A DNA stretch of 14,280 nucleotides. It comes from DASZZX01 sp036260415. GTDB lineage: Bacteria; Actinomycetota; Nitriliruptoria; Nitriliruptorales; JAHWKO01. A model generated the notes under the pieces. The model saw only the letters and a list, made by a program, of their open reading frames with translations, searched no databases and was not told the origin of the DNA. Positions 1-7,038 of the stretch are shown piece by piece; positions within the stretch are counted from its first letter, which is position 1; each line of letters starts with the position of its first letter. The DNA lies in contig DASZZX010000003.1 in the NCBI GenBank assembly GCA_036260415.1, positions 1 through 14,280 on the forward strand. Direction: 5' to 3'. A program made the translations under genes and the position numbers.

Positions 1-13
1 GGGCGCCGCGACG

Positions 14-19
14 AGCCTA
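14..19 (-). promoter_or_regulatory. Possible -10 element for a gene off the left edge
   Basis: Reading the minus strand, the hexamer TAGGCT occurs in the context CCGGTAGGCT, 46 bases beyond the stop codon of the phosphate-binding protein gene. It resembles the -10 elements proposed for the prenyltransferase, SirB1-like and thiolase genes in this window. It could serve a downstream gene such as pstC, which usually follows pstS, but that gene is not in the window. A 5-bp stem (19-23 with 28-32) lies immediately beside it and is too weak to call a terminator. Confidence 0.25.
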
Positions 20-65
20 CCGGCGGACCGGTCGGAAACGTGCACGCCGCCTCCGGGTCGGCGTC

Positions 66-1070
66 TCAGGTGCCTTGCCGTGCCTCGTCGATCTCGTCCC
101 TGGTCTGGTCGAGCTGATCGGCGGGGACCGGGATGTAACCGACGTCCTCGATCAGGCTGTTCACGTTGCCGAGGTAGAAGCGCACGAAGTCGGCCACGTG
201 CGGGCGGTCGAGCAGCGACTCCCGCTTGACGTACAGGAACAGTGGTCTGGTCATCCCGTAGCTGTCGTCCTGCGCCGTCTCGACGCTGGGCTCGACGCAG
301 CCCTCGCCGGCGTCGTAGGCGAGCACCTTCAACGTGTCCTGGTTCTCGAGGAAGTAGGCGAACCCGAAGAAGCCCCAGGCGTCGGGTGTGCCCCTGACCC
401 CCTGCGCGATCACGTTGTCGTCCTCGGAGGCTTGGAAGTCCTGGCGGGAGCTCTCCAGGTCGAGCACGTCCTCGACCATGAAGTCGTAGGTCCCCGAGTC
501 GGTCCCTGGTGCGAACACGGTCAACGGCCGGTCGGGGAACCCGCTGCGGACCTGCTTCCAGGTGTCCGCGGGGTCGTCGCTCCCGAAGACCCGGACGACA
601 TCCTCAGTGGTGAGGCAGTCAACGAAGTCGCTCTGCGGGTTGACCACCATGGTGAGCGCGTCAGTGCCGATGCGCAGTTCGATGAACTCGATGTCGTTCT
701 GCTGGCAGCTGTCGGCCTCCTCCTGCTTGATGGGTCGTGAGGCGTTGGAGATGTCGGTGTCGCCGGTGGCGCAGAAGCGTTCGAAGCCGCCGCCCGTCCC
801 GGAGACGCCCAGGTTGACCACCACGTCAGGTTGCTCGTTGGCGTACTCCTCGGCGATGGCGTCGGTCAGAGGAGCCACCGTGGAGGAGCCGTCGATCGCG
901 ATCGTGCCGGACAGCTGGCCTCCCGCTCCGGGTTCGCCACCGGCCGCGCCCTGCGTCCCGCCCGGTCCGGGTGCCCCACCGGACGCGCGCTCGCCGGGGT
1001 CGCTGCCACATGCCGTGGCGAGCAGCGTCACGCCGGCGAGCAGGGTTGCGGTCGTCCGCCACCTGGTCAC
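66..1070 (-). CDS. pstS: Phosphate ABC transporter substrate-binding lipoprotein PstS
   Basis: Extracellular lipoprotein that captures inorganic phosphate and delivers it to the PstCAB importer. Visible: a signal peptide (residues 1-20) ending in the lipobox LLATAC with Cys21 as lipidation site; a Gly/Pro-rich linker (about 28-52); then the PstS fold with the phosphate-binding segment IDGSSTVAP (59-67), the motif GVSGTGGGF, and APGTDSGTYDF in the second lobe. The length of 334 aa is normal for the family. The start is GTG, with GGAGG seven bases upstream. The gene lies downstream of the P-type ATPase gene on the same strand, but a 173-bp gap with a PHO-box-like repeat points to its own phosphate-controlled promoter. 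pstC, pstA and pstB would be expected to the left, outside the window. The family assignment is firm; phosphate specificity is inferred from the motif and the PHO box. Confidence 0.93.
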   Translation of the reverse strand: MTRWRTTATLLAGVTLLATACGSDPGERASGGAPGPGGTQGAAGGEPGAGGQLSGTIAIDGSSTVAPLTDAIAEEYANEQPDVVVNLGVSGTGGGFERFCATGDTDISNASRPIKQEEADSCQQNDIEFIELRIGTDALTMVVNPQSDFVDCLTTEDVVRVFGSDDPADTWKQVRSGFPDRPLTVFAPGTDSGTYDFMVEDVLDLESSRQDFQASEDDNVIAQGVRGTPDAWGFFGFAYFLENQDTLKVLAYDAGEGCVEPSVETAQDDSYGMTRPLFLYVKRESLLDRPHVADFVRFYLGNVNSLIEDVGYIPVPADQLDQTRDEIDEARQGT

Positions 1071-1144
1071 GCTCGCTCCTCCAGAGGTCGGTCCACGTGT
1101 GGCGCTCGGGCCTACCAGCTCCCGGACGCCCGGTCCGCGGGCGC

Positions 1145-1150
1145 AACGTA
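1145..1150 (-). promoter_or_regulatory. Possible pstS -10 element
   Basis: TACGTT on the minus strand fits the actinobacterial TAnnnT form. It lies 27 bases downstream of the PHO-box-like repeats and 75 bases upstream of the pstS GTG. No clear -35 is seen, which is usual for activator-dependent pho promoters. Assignment is tentative. Confidence 0.3.
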
Positions 1151-1177
1151 CGCACGTGAGGTGGACGCATCCGGACG

Positions 1178-1199
1178 TGCAGGTGAACGGCAGGTGACG
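1178..1199 (-). promoter_or_regulatory. PHO box (PhoP-type direct repeat) upstream of pstS
   Basis: Two abutting 11-bp units on the minus strand read CGTCACCTGCC and GTTCACCTGCA. They agree at 8 of 11 positions and share the core TCACCTGC. This matches the 11-nt repeat pattern of the actinobacterial PHO box, G(G/T)TCAYYYR(G/C)G, in which PhoP binds tandem units. A more degenerate third unit (CGTCCGGATGC, 1167-1177) follows at the same 11-bp spacing. The site is about 108 bases upstream of the pstS start, in the expected orientation. PhoP control is inferred from the consensus and the gene it precedes. Confidence 0.6.
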
Positions 1200-1243
1200 T
1201 GGAGAGGAACGCTTCGCCGGGCTCCGCTGCGGGAGGGCGCCGG

Positions 1244-4200
1244 TCAGGCGGTCTCAGGCGGTCGCGTCGGCGCGGGGACGCTGCGGTCCTGGGCTGCGCG
1301 AAGCGCACCCTCCACGCGGGGACCGATCGTCCCCACGACGGAGCCGGCCAGCGCTCCGGCCAGCGCGAACCACCAGCCGACCGGACCGACCGGTCGGCAG
1401 CCGACCAGCCGGCTGGCCCCCGGCGTCTGGACGACCGCGGCCAGCGCCGCGCCGGACCCCAGGCCGGCCAGCACCACGCGGGGATCGTTGGCGCCGACCG
1501 CGATGGTCTGTCCCAACTGCGCGCCGACCAGCGCGATCAGACCCACCGTGCGGGCACGCGTCGGCGTCCCCGACAGCCGGGCCGCCGCGTAGGCACCGGT
1601 CGCTCCGACCGCCGTGCCCCACGCCCGCCACCTGATCGCCTGGTTGAGCTCCTCACCCAGCGACGCCTCCGGTCCCTCGTGGAGGAGCGTCTCCGGCGAG
1701 ACATCGGTGGGGGGGCGCACCGCGATCGCCATGGCCGGCACGACATCGGTGAACAGGTTCACCAGCAGCAGCTGGCGCGCGTTGAGGGGCGGCCGACGGC
1801 CCACCAAGCTGCCGAGCAGGGTGAAGGCGATCTCCCCGATGTTGCCGCCCACCAGGACCGCCACCGCGTCCCGCACGGATTCCCACAGCCCGCGACCCTC
1901 AGCGATGGCGTCGACGATGACCTCGAGGCGCTCCTCGGTGATGATGATGTCGGCGGCATCCCGCGCGGCGGGAGTCGCGCGCTTACCCAGCGCGATCCCG
2001 ACGTCGGCCAGCCGGATCGCCGGGGCGTCGTTGGCCCCGTCACCGGTCATGGCCACGACCCGGCCGGCGCGCTGCAACGCGCGCACGATCCGCACCTTGT
2101 GCCCCGGCGTGACCCTGGCGAACACCGTGACCTTCGGCAGCACGCGCTCGAGCTCGTCGTCCTCCATGTCGTCGACCTCGGGGCCGGTCAGCACGCTGCC
2201 GTCGTCGAGACCGACCTCGGCCGCGATGCCGCGCGCCGTCGCGGGATGGTCGCCGGTGATCATGATCACGCCGACGCCGGCGGCCCGCAGGTCCGCGACC
2301 GCATCGGCGGCGACCGGGCGCACCGGGTCGGACAGCCCCACGAACCCGACGAACGTCAGGTCGCGGACCGAACGCTCCCGGACCTCGTCCTGCGACAGGG
2401 GCCGTTCGGCGACCGCCAGGACCCGCAGCCCCTGGGCGGCCATGGCTTCGTGTGCCTCCTGCAGCGCCCGGCGCTCCCCGGCATCGAGCGTGCGCTCGCC
2501 GTCCGGATGCGCCCAGCTGGTGCAGCGCTCCAGCACGACCTCGGTGGCGCCCTTGACCGCGAGGACGCGGCGATCCTCCGTGCCGGCGAGCACCGCGTGG
2601 AAGCTGCGTGCGGGCTCGAAGGGGACGTCGTCGATCACGTCGAAGCGCCCGCCGTCGCGGCGCTGCACTCCGGCCGCCCGCGTGCCGTCCGCGATCGCCT
2701 GGTCGGTCGGGTGCGGCAGCGGGCCCCCCGGGCGGATCGGCGTCGCGCGGCGTGCCGTGAGCAGCGCCCGGTGGTGGCCGCCGGTGGCCTCGCCGATCGG
2801 CACCTGGCTGACCCCGTCGGACACCGCGGTCAGCCGGATCCGTCCTTCGGTGAGGGTGCCCGTCTTGTCGGCGCAGACGACGTCCACGCGCCCCAGCGCC
2901 TCGACCGCGCGCGGGTTGCGGACGAGGACGGCCTTGTGCGACAGACGCCGCGCAGCCGCGAGCTGGGCCACGGTGGCGAGCAGCGGCAGCCCCTCGGGGA
3001 CCGCTGCGACCGCGAGCCCGACGCTCGCGTCGATCAGCTCCTGCGTCGGGACGCGGCGGAGGAAACCGGCGGCCGCCACGCCCAGTCCACTTCCCAGGGC
3101 GAGCGGGATCGTGGTGCGCGTCAACGTCCGCAGACGCGCCTCCACCCCCGTTGTGGGCACGTCGTCGGGACGCTGCGGCAGGAAGGCACGGCCCGCCTCG
3201 GTGTCCTCGCCGACCGCGACCACCACGGCGGTTGCCGTGCCGGCAGCGATCGACGTGCCCTCGTAGACCATGGAGCGACGTTCTGCGACCACCTCGGCGT
3301 CCGACGGCTCGGACGACTTCCGGACCGGAAGCGATTCGCCGGTCAGGCTGGACTCGTCGACCTCCAACCCGTTGGCTTCGAGGACGCGGCAGTCGGCCGG
3401 GACGGCCTCGCCCGCCTCCATGAGCACGACGTCGCCGGGCACGAGCTCGTCGGCGGCCAGGGTGACCTTGGTGCCCGCCCGGCGCACCAGGACCGGCTGC
3501 CGGCGGGTGCGGTCGAGTGCGGCGATGGCGCGCTCGGTCCTGAAGCGCTGGAACCCGCCGATGACGGCGTTCAACCCCACCACGCTGGCCACCATGGCGG
3601 CGTCCGCGAGCGCTCCGGTCGCCAGGGACAGGCCGGCCCCACCCGCGAGGATCGGCGTCAGCGGGTTGACCAGTTCGTCGCCGAGGCTGTCCAGCAACAG
3701 CCGGAGCGCCCCGGGCGGCCCCGAGGGCCGCTGGCGCCGCCGCTGTGCCTCCTCCACCCGCAGACCCTCACGCGACGTGCCCAGCAGCTGCAGCACCTCG
3801 TCCGCCGGCCGGGCGTGCCACCGATTGTCCTCGCTCCCGAGCGTGGCAGGCAGCGCGTGGAGCGCGCGGGCGACGCGCACCCCGTTGACCATGGCGATGA
3901 GGGAGGCAGCGTCCGTGACGCGGATCACGCGCTCGCGGGCGGTGCGGTGCAGGCCACCCAACGCTGCGCCGGCGCCGATGCCGGTGCCGGTCTGGGCGAG
4001 TCGGACGCTCTGCTGGCTCACCCGCCGTGCGGACGCGGCCGCCTCGACGAGCAGCAGCAGGTCCGCCGGATCCGGACCCGTGATGACGTGCGCCCCCCAC
4101 GGGGCGGGCTCGCCCTTGTGCGCCACGCCGATCGTGAGGTCGGCCGCCGTCGCCGGCCGCGGTCGGTCGGAGACCATGGCGACCACGTGCCCCTCCAGCT

Positions 4201-5368
4201 GGAGGGCCTCGACCGCGGAGGCGACGTCCACGTCGGGATCCAGCTCCTGATCGGCCCTCAGCCCAGGGACGCCGCGGCCGTCGACCACGGTGAACATGCC
4301 GGACCGACGCGCCGCGATCAGCACCGCCGGGGCGCCGGGGACCGGCCGGTCGCCGTCGACGACGACCGACCGCTCGAAGAGGAAGGCGTCGACCCGGTCC
4401 AGCAACCGCAGTGCACCGCTGTCCATCGTCACGATGTCCCGGCACGCCAGCACGCGGTCGAGCCGTGCGGCGAAGGCCTCGCGACCGAGCCGTGCCGCCT
4501 TGGGCAGCGTGTCGAGCACGCTGGTGACCGAGCGCTGCAGGTCGTTGGTCGCGGCCAGACCGGACGCGAGCCCCCCGATCGAGGCGGGCAGCGCCTGGTC
4601 GGCCCAGCGCTCGACGTCGCCGGGCGGCAGGGCCACCACCCGCTCGCGCGGGACGGGCAGCGCGGGCTCCTCGGTGGAGCGCGCCGCGCAGAGCTGCGGT
4701 TCGGTCCGCTGCCAAGCGACGCGGCGGCTGAGCGCCTCGTCGGCGCGCAGGGCACGGTGCACCAGGTCCACGACCGGGCTGGTGACGTTGCGGGACAGGC
4801 CGTGGAAGAGGCTGTTGGAGAGCCCGAGCAGGAGGTCAGCGGCCTCGTGGCCCACCCGCTCGTCGACGGCGTGACGCAGCTGCGGGAAGTTGCGCATCAT
4901 CGACACGGCCCAGCCCAGGTCGAGCGATCGCGGCAGCGGTGTCCGACGCAGCACGCGCCCGGCGGCGGCCAGCGCCACCGCCGCCACGTCGCCGGCCATG
5001 AGCACCGCCTCGCGCAGGATCGGCTCGGCGTCGCCGGGGTGGTCCGGACGGGACGCGCCGAACCCGTCGTCGGCGACCCCGAGCTCCTCCTCGAGCGCGT
5101 CGAGCAGCTCGACCAGGTCGTCGGGCGACAGCCAGACGTCGTCGTAGGTGACGATGAGGCGCCCGCTGGCCGGATCCACCTCGACGTCGTGGACGTCCTG
5201 GTGGTCGCCGAGGCGCTCGATCAGCCGGGTGAGGTGAGCCAAGAGGACCTGCGGGTCGGCGTCGCGGTACTCGACGTGCGCGTGACCCTCGCGGAACCAG
5301 ATGCGCCGCCCACGCCGCGGCAACCGGCGCACCAGGTAGCCGGCGGAGAGCACCTTCCCGAGTGGCAC
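1244..5368 (-). CDS. Giant CtpI-like P-type cation-transporting ATPase
   Basis: Membrane pump that forms an aspartyl-phosphate from ATP to move cations. Residues are numbered from a GTG start at 5368 (1374 aa), chosen because AGGTG lies just upstream; an in-frame ATG at 5479 would add 37 unconvincing residues and has no clear ribosome site. An HMA-like ferredoxin fold lies at about 20-98. The C-terminal half (about 530-1374) is a full pump: TGES 676-679, M4 PEGL 791-794, phosphorylated Asp834 in DKTGTLTEG, KGATE 939-943, TGDGANDAP from 1108. N1176 and E1179 in M5, and N1204, T1207 and D1208 in M6, match the Ca2+ ligands of SERCA. The N-terminal half holds a second, degenerate core: RVDAFLFER has Glu332 where RVDVVCADK has the catalytic Asp, and VVAMVSDRP stands for VVAMTGDGA. 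Size and layout resemble mycobacterial CtpI/CtpH. The transported ion is unknown; Ca2+ or another divalent cation is plausible. Confidence 0.9.
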   Translation of the reverse strand: MPLGKVLSAGYLVRRLPRRGRRIWFREGHAHVEYRDADPQVLLAHLTRLIERLGDHQDVHDVEVDPASGRLIVTYDDVWLSPDDLVELLDALEEELGVADDGFGASRPDHPGDAEPILREAVLMAGDVAAVALAAAGRVLRRTPLPRSLDLGWAVSMMRNFPQLRHAVDERVGHEAADLLLGLSNSLFHGLSRNVTSPVVDLVHRALRADEALSRRVAWQRTEPQLCAARSTEEPALPVPRERVVALPPGDVERWADQALPASIGGLASGLAATNDLQRSVTSVLDTLPKAARLGREAFAARLDRVLACRDIVTMDSGALRLLDRVDAFLFERSVVVDGDRPVPGAPAVLIAARRSGMFTVVDGRGVPGLRADQELDPDVDVASAVEALQLEGHVVAMVSDRPRPATAADLTIGVAHKGEPAPWGAHVITGPDPADLLLLVEAAASARRVSQQSVRLAQTGTGIGAGAALGGLHRTARERVIRVTDAASLIAMVNGVRVARALHALPATLGSEDNRWHARPADEVLQLLGTSREGLRVEEAQRRRQRPSGPPGALRLLLDSLGDELVNPLTPILAGGAGLSLATGALADAAMVASVVGLNAVIGGFQRFRTERAIAALDRTRRQPVLVRRAGTKVTLAADELVPGDVVLMEAGEAVPADCRVLEANGLEVDESSLTGESLPVRKSSEPSDAEVVAERRSMVYEGTSIAAGTATAVVVAVGEDTEAGRAFLPQRPDDVPTTGVEARLRTLTRTTIPLALGSGLGVAAAGFLRRVPTQELIDASVGLAVAAVPEGLPLLATVAQLAAARRLSHKAVLVRNPRAVEALGRVDVVCADKTGTLTEGRIRLTAVSDGVSQVPIGEATGGHHRALLTARRATPIRPGGPLPHPTDQAIADGTRAAGVQRRDGGRFDVIDDVPFEPARSFHAVLAGTEDRRVLAVKGATEVVLERCTSWAHPDGERTLDAGERRALQEAHEAMAAQGLRVLAVAERPLSQDEVRERSVRDLTFVGFVGLSDPVRPVAADAVADLRAAGVGVIMITGDHPATARGIAAEVGLDDGSVLTGPEVDDMEDDELERVLPKVTVFARVTPGHKVRIVRALQRAGRVVAMTGDGANDAPAIRLADVGIALGKRATPAARDAADIIITEERLEVIVDAIAEGRGLWESVRDAVAVLVGGNIGEIAFTLLGSLVGRRPPLNARQLLLVNLFTDVVPAMAIAVRPPTDVSPETLLHEGPEASLGEELNQAIRWRAWGTAVGATGAYAAARLSGTPTRARTVGLIALVGAQLGQTIAVGANDPRVVLAGLGSGAALAAVVQTPGASRLVGCRPVGPVGWWFALAGALAGSVVGTIGPRVEGALRAAQDRSVPAPTRPPETA

Positions 5369-5507
5369 GGAGCACCTATCGCGGTCCGACCTGGGCAGCG
5401 TGGCGTATGGCACCGCCACCAGGCCGCTCTCCCGGTGGCCGGAAGTCCGTGGGTGCCGAGCCGCGTCCTTCGGTGGCATGGGTGCCCGCTCGAGCGGCTG
5501 CGATCAC

Positions 5508-5696
5508 ATGGTCGCGTCGTCGGTGACGTTGCGGCGCATGGGTCCGGAGGGGCCGCTCATCGCCGGTTCGGCTGCTCACCTGGCCATGCTGGCGTTCGCC
5601 ACCGTCATCTCGGTGGACAAGCCGTGGGGGAGGACGCCACGCGGTCGCCGACTCGCCGAGCGGCGCGCAACCCGTCACGTCACCGCCGGTGCGTGA
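5508..5696 (+). CDS. Possible small membrane protein, function unknown
   Basis: A plus-strand frame, open from 5400, lies between the divergent P-type ATPase start and the convergent glpX end. The C-terminal part reads as a short hydrophobic helix (HLAMLAFATVISV) followed by a basic tail (DKPWGRTPRGRR). A helix followed by KPWGRTP/GRR is reminiscent of small actinobacterial membrane proteins, though I cannot name a family. About 84% of third codon positions are G or C. The start is unsure: GTG 5400, ATG 5508 (used here, 62 aa) or ATG 5538 with GGTGA 11 bases upstream. If this is not a gene, 5369-5840 is a 472-bp intergenic stretch in which I otherwise see only a 12-bp palindrome at 5486-5497. 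Confidence 0.35.
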   Translation: MVASSVTLRRMGPEGPLIAGSAAHLAMLAFATVISVDKPWGRTPRGRRLAERRATRHVTAGA

Positions 5697-5840
5697 GCCC
5701 GGCGCCCGTCCACGGTGACCGCGATCGCGCCACCACCGCCGGCGGGGCGAGGCGGACGCCGACCCAGGGAAACCGCTGCGGGCTGTCGATCCGGCACGCT
5801 CCAAGGCCGTGCGGAGAGGGAGGAGGGCCCCCCGCCGGCG

Positions 5841-6833
5841 TCAGTACTCGATCGACGCGAACTCGCGCAGCTTCTGCAGCTGGTGGCGGGCACGGACCAC
5901 GCGGATCGTGCCGCTCTTCGAGCGCATCACCACGGACTCGCTGACCGCCCCTCGACCGTCGAACGAGATCCCGTCGACCAGCCCGCCGCCGGTGATGCCG
6001 GTGCAGACGAAGAACACGTCGTCGCTGCCGACCAGTTCGTGCGTGTCGAGCACGCGGTCGACGTCGTAGCTCTGCTCCTCGGCGGCGGCGCGCTCCTCGT
6101 CGCTGCGCGGCCACATCCGGCCGAGCATCTGGCCTCCGATGCACTGCACCGCGCAGGCGGTGATGATGCCCTCCGGTGTCCCGCCGATGCCGACCAGGAG
6201 GTCGACGTCGGGACGTTCCTCCCACGCGGCGCGCAACCCTGCCGCGACGTCCCCGTGCTGGATCAGCTGTAGCCGCGCCCCTGCCTCGCGGATCTGGCGC
6301 TTGAGGTCCTCGTGACGCTCGCGGTCGAGCATCACGGCCGTGACATCGCGCACCTCCTTGCCCCTGGCCTTGGCGATGGCCGCCAGGTTGTCGCCGATCG
6401 GGGCGTCGAGGTCGATCGTGCCGGCCGCCTGCGGTCCGACGACGAGCTTCTCCATGTAGACGCACGGTCCCGGGTCGTACATGGTGCCGCGCGGAGCGAG
6501 CGCGATGACCGCGATGGCTCCCGGACGGCCCTCGGCCAGCAACGCGGTGCCCTCGACGGGATCGACCGCGATGTCGACCTGGGGTGGCTCCCCCGTCCCG
6601 ATGCGCTCGCCGTTGTAGAGCATCGGGGCCTCGTCCTTCTCACCCTCCCCGATGACCACCACCCCATCCATCTCGACCGTCGACAGCATGTACCGCATGG
6701 CATCCACCGCGGCCTGGTCACCGGCCTCCTTGTCGCCCCGTCCCTGCCACCGGGCGGCTGCCAGGGCGGCCGCCTCGGTGACCCGGACCAGCTCGAGTGC
6801 GAGGTTGCGCTCCGGTCCCTGCCTGGTGGCCAC
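5841..6833 (-). CDS. glpX: Fructose-1,6-bisphosphatase class II (GlpX)
   Basis: Cytosolic gluconeogenic enzyme that hydrolyses fructose 1,6-bisphosphate to fructose 6-phosphate. The class II family motifs are intact: GRGDKEAGD (metal-ligand Asp34), GEGEKDEAPML (Glu63), DPVEGT (Asp91 and Glu94), GGTPEG in the second half and a TGITGGG segment near the C-terminus. I chose GTG at 6833 because GGGAGG ends six bases upstream, giving 330 aa, close to the 336 aa of E. coli GlpX. The frame extends upstream to 6932, but those 33 residues are not GlpX-like. In actinobacteria such as Mycobacterium this is the main or only fructose bisphosphatase. A -10-like element lies about 35 bases upstream of the start. 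Identification is secure; inositol monophosphatase-type side activity cannot be judged from sequence. Confidence 0.95.
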   Translation of the reverse strand: MATRQGPERNLALELVRVTEAAALAAARWQGRGDKEAGDQAAVDAMRYMLSTVEMDGVVVIGEGEKDEAPMLYNGERIGTGEPPQVDIAVDPVEGTALLAEGRPGAIAVIALAPRGTMYDPGPCVYMEKLVVGPQAAGTIDLDAPIGDNLAAIAKARGKEVRDVTAVMLDRERHEDLKRQIREAGARLQLIQHGDVAAGLRAAWEERPDVDLLVGIGGTPEGIITACAVQCIGGQMLGRMWPRSDEERAAAEEQSYDVDRVLDTHELVGSDDVFFVCTGITGGGLVDGISFDGRGAVSESVVMRSKSGTIRVVRARHQLQKLREFASIEY

Positions 6834-6868
6834 CGCGATCCTCCCACGCGACACCGGACGTCCCACCG

Positions 6869-6874
6869 ATGCTA
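6869..6874 (-). promoter_or_regulatory. Putative glpX -10 element
   Basis: TAGCAT on the minus strand, in the context CGGTTAGCAT, fits TAnnnT and lies 35 bases before the glpX GTG. A start site about seven bases downstream would give a leader of roughly 29 nt that carries the GGGAGG ribosome site. No convincing -35 is visible. Confidence 0.4.
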
Positions 6875-6930
6875 ACCGGGCGCAACGCGGCGTTTCGGCG
6901 TGCACGCTGCTGTCCGGCCAGCGGCGACCC

Positions 6931-7038
6931 ATGGCCCCGCGTCGCCGATGTCGCGGCGCCTGCGGTCAGGCCTCGCGTGCCTGCCGATGGTCCCGCGTGG
7001 GTGATGTCGCGGTGCATGCGGGTCAGGCGTCGCGGGCC
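6931..7038. repeat. Imperfect ~51-bp tandem duplication over the crotonase gene 3' end
   Basis: Segments 6931-6981 and 6987-7038 align over 51 positions with about 43 identities and one single-base gap. They share ATGG, CCCGCGT, GATGTCGCGG and GGTCAGGC. The right copy includes the last codons and stop (7023-7025) of the crotonase gene on the minus strand. The left copy repeats the same tail and stop in non-coding DNA (ARDA-stop becomes AREA-stop). This suggests an old local duplication that has since diverged. Confidence 0.6.

Noticed and set aside
1244..5479. ATG 5479 as the start of the P-type ATPase gene
   Set aside because: The extra 37 residues look non-coding and lack a ribosome site, whereas GTG 5368 has AGGTG upstream and begins right before the conserved N-terminal region.
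5486..5497. A perfect 12-bp palindrome, CCGCTCGAGCGG
   Set aside because: It is short, GC-rich, without a second copy or a clear promoter nearby, and could easily be chance.
5376..5804. A 142-codon minus-strand frame in the gap before the ATPase gene
   Set aside because: The product is Arg/Gly/Pro-rich with no hydrophobic or structural pattern. The plus-strand frame in the same place is more protein-like.
1199..5944. A 1581-codon open frame on the plus strand, antisense to the P-type ATPase gene
   Set aside because: It is rich in Arg, Gly, Ala and Pro with no domain or motif. It mirrors a strongly supported gene and is explained by the scarcity of stop codons in GC-rich DNA.
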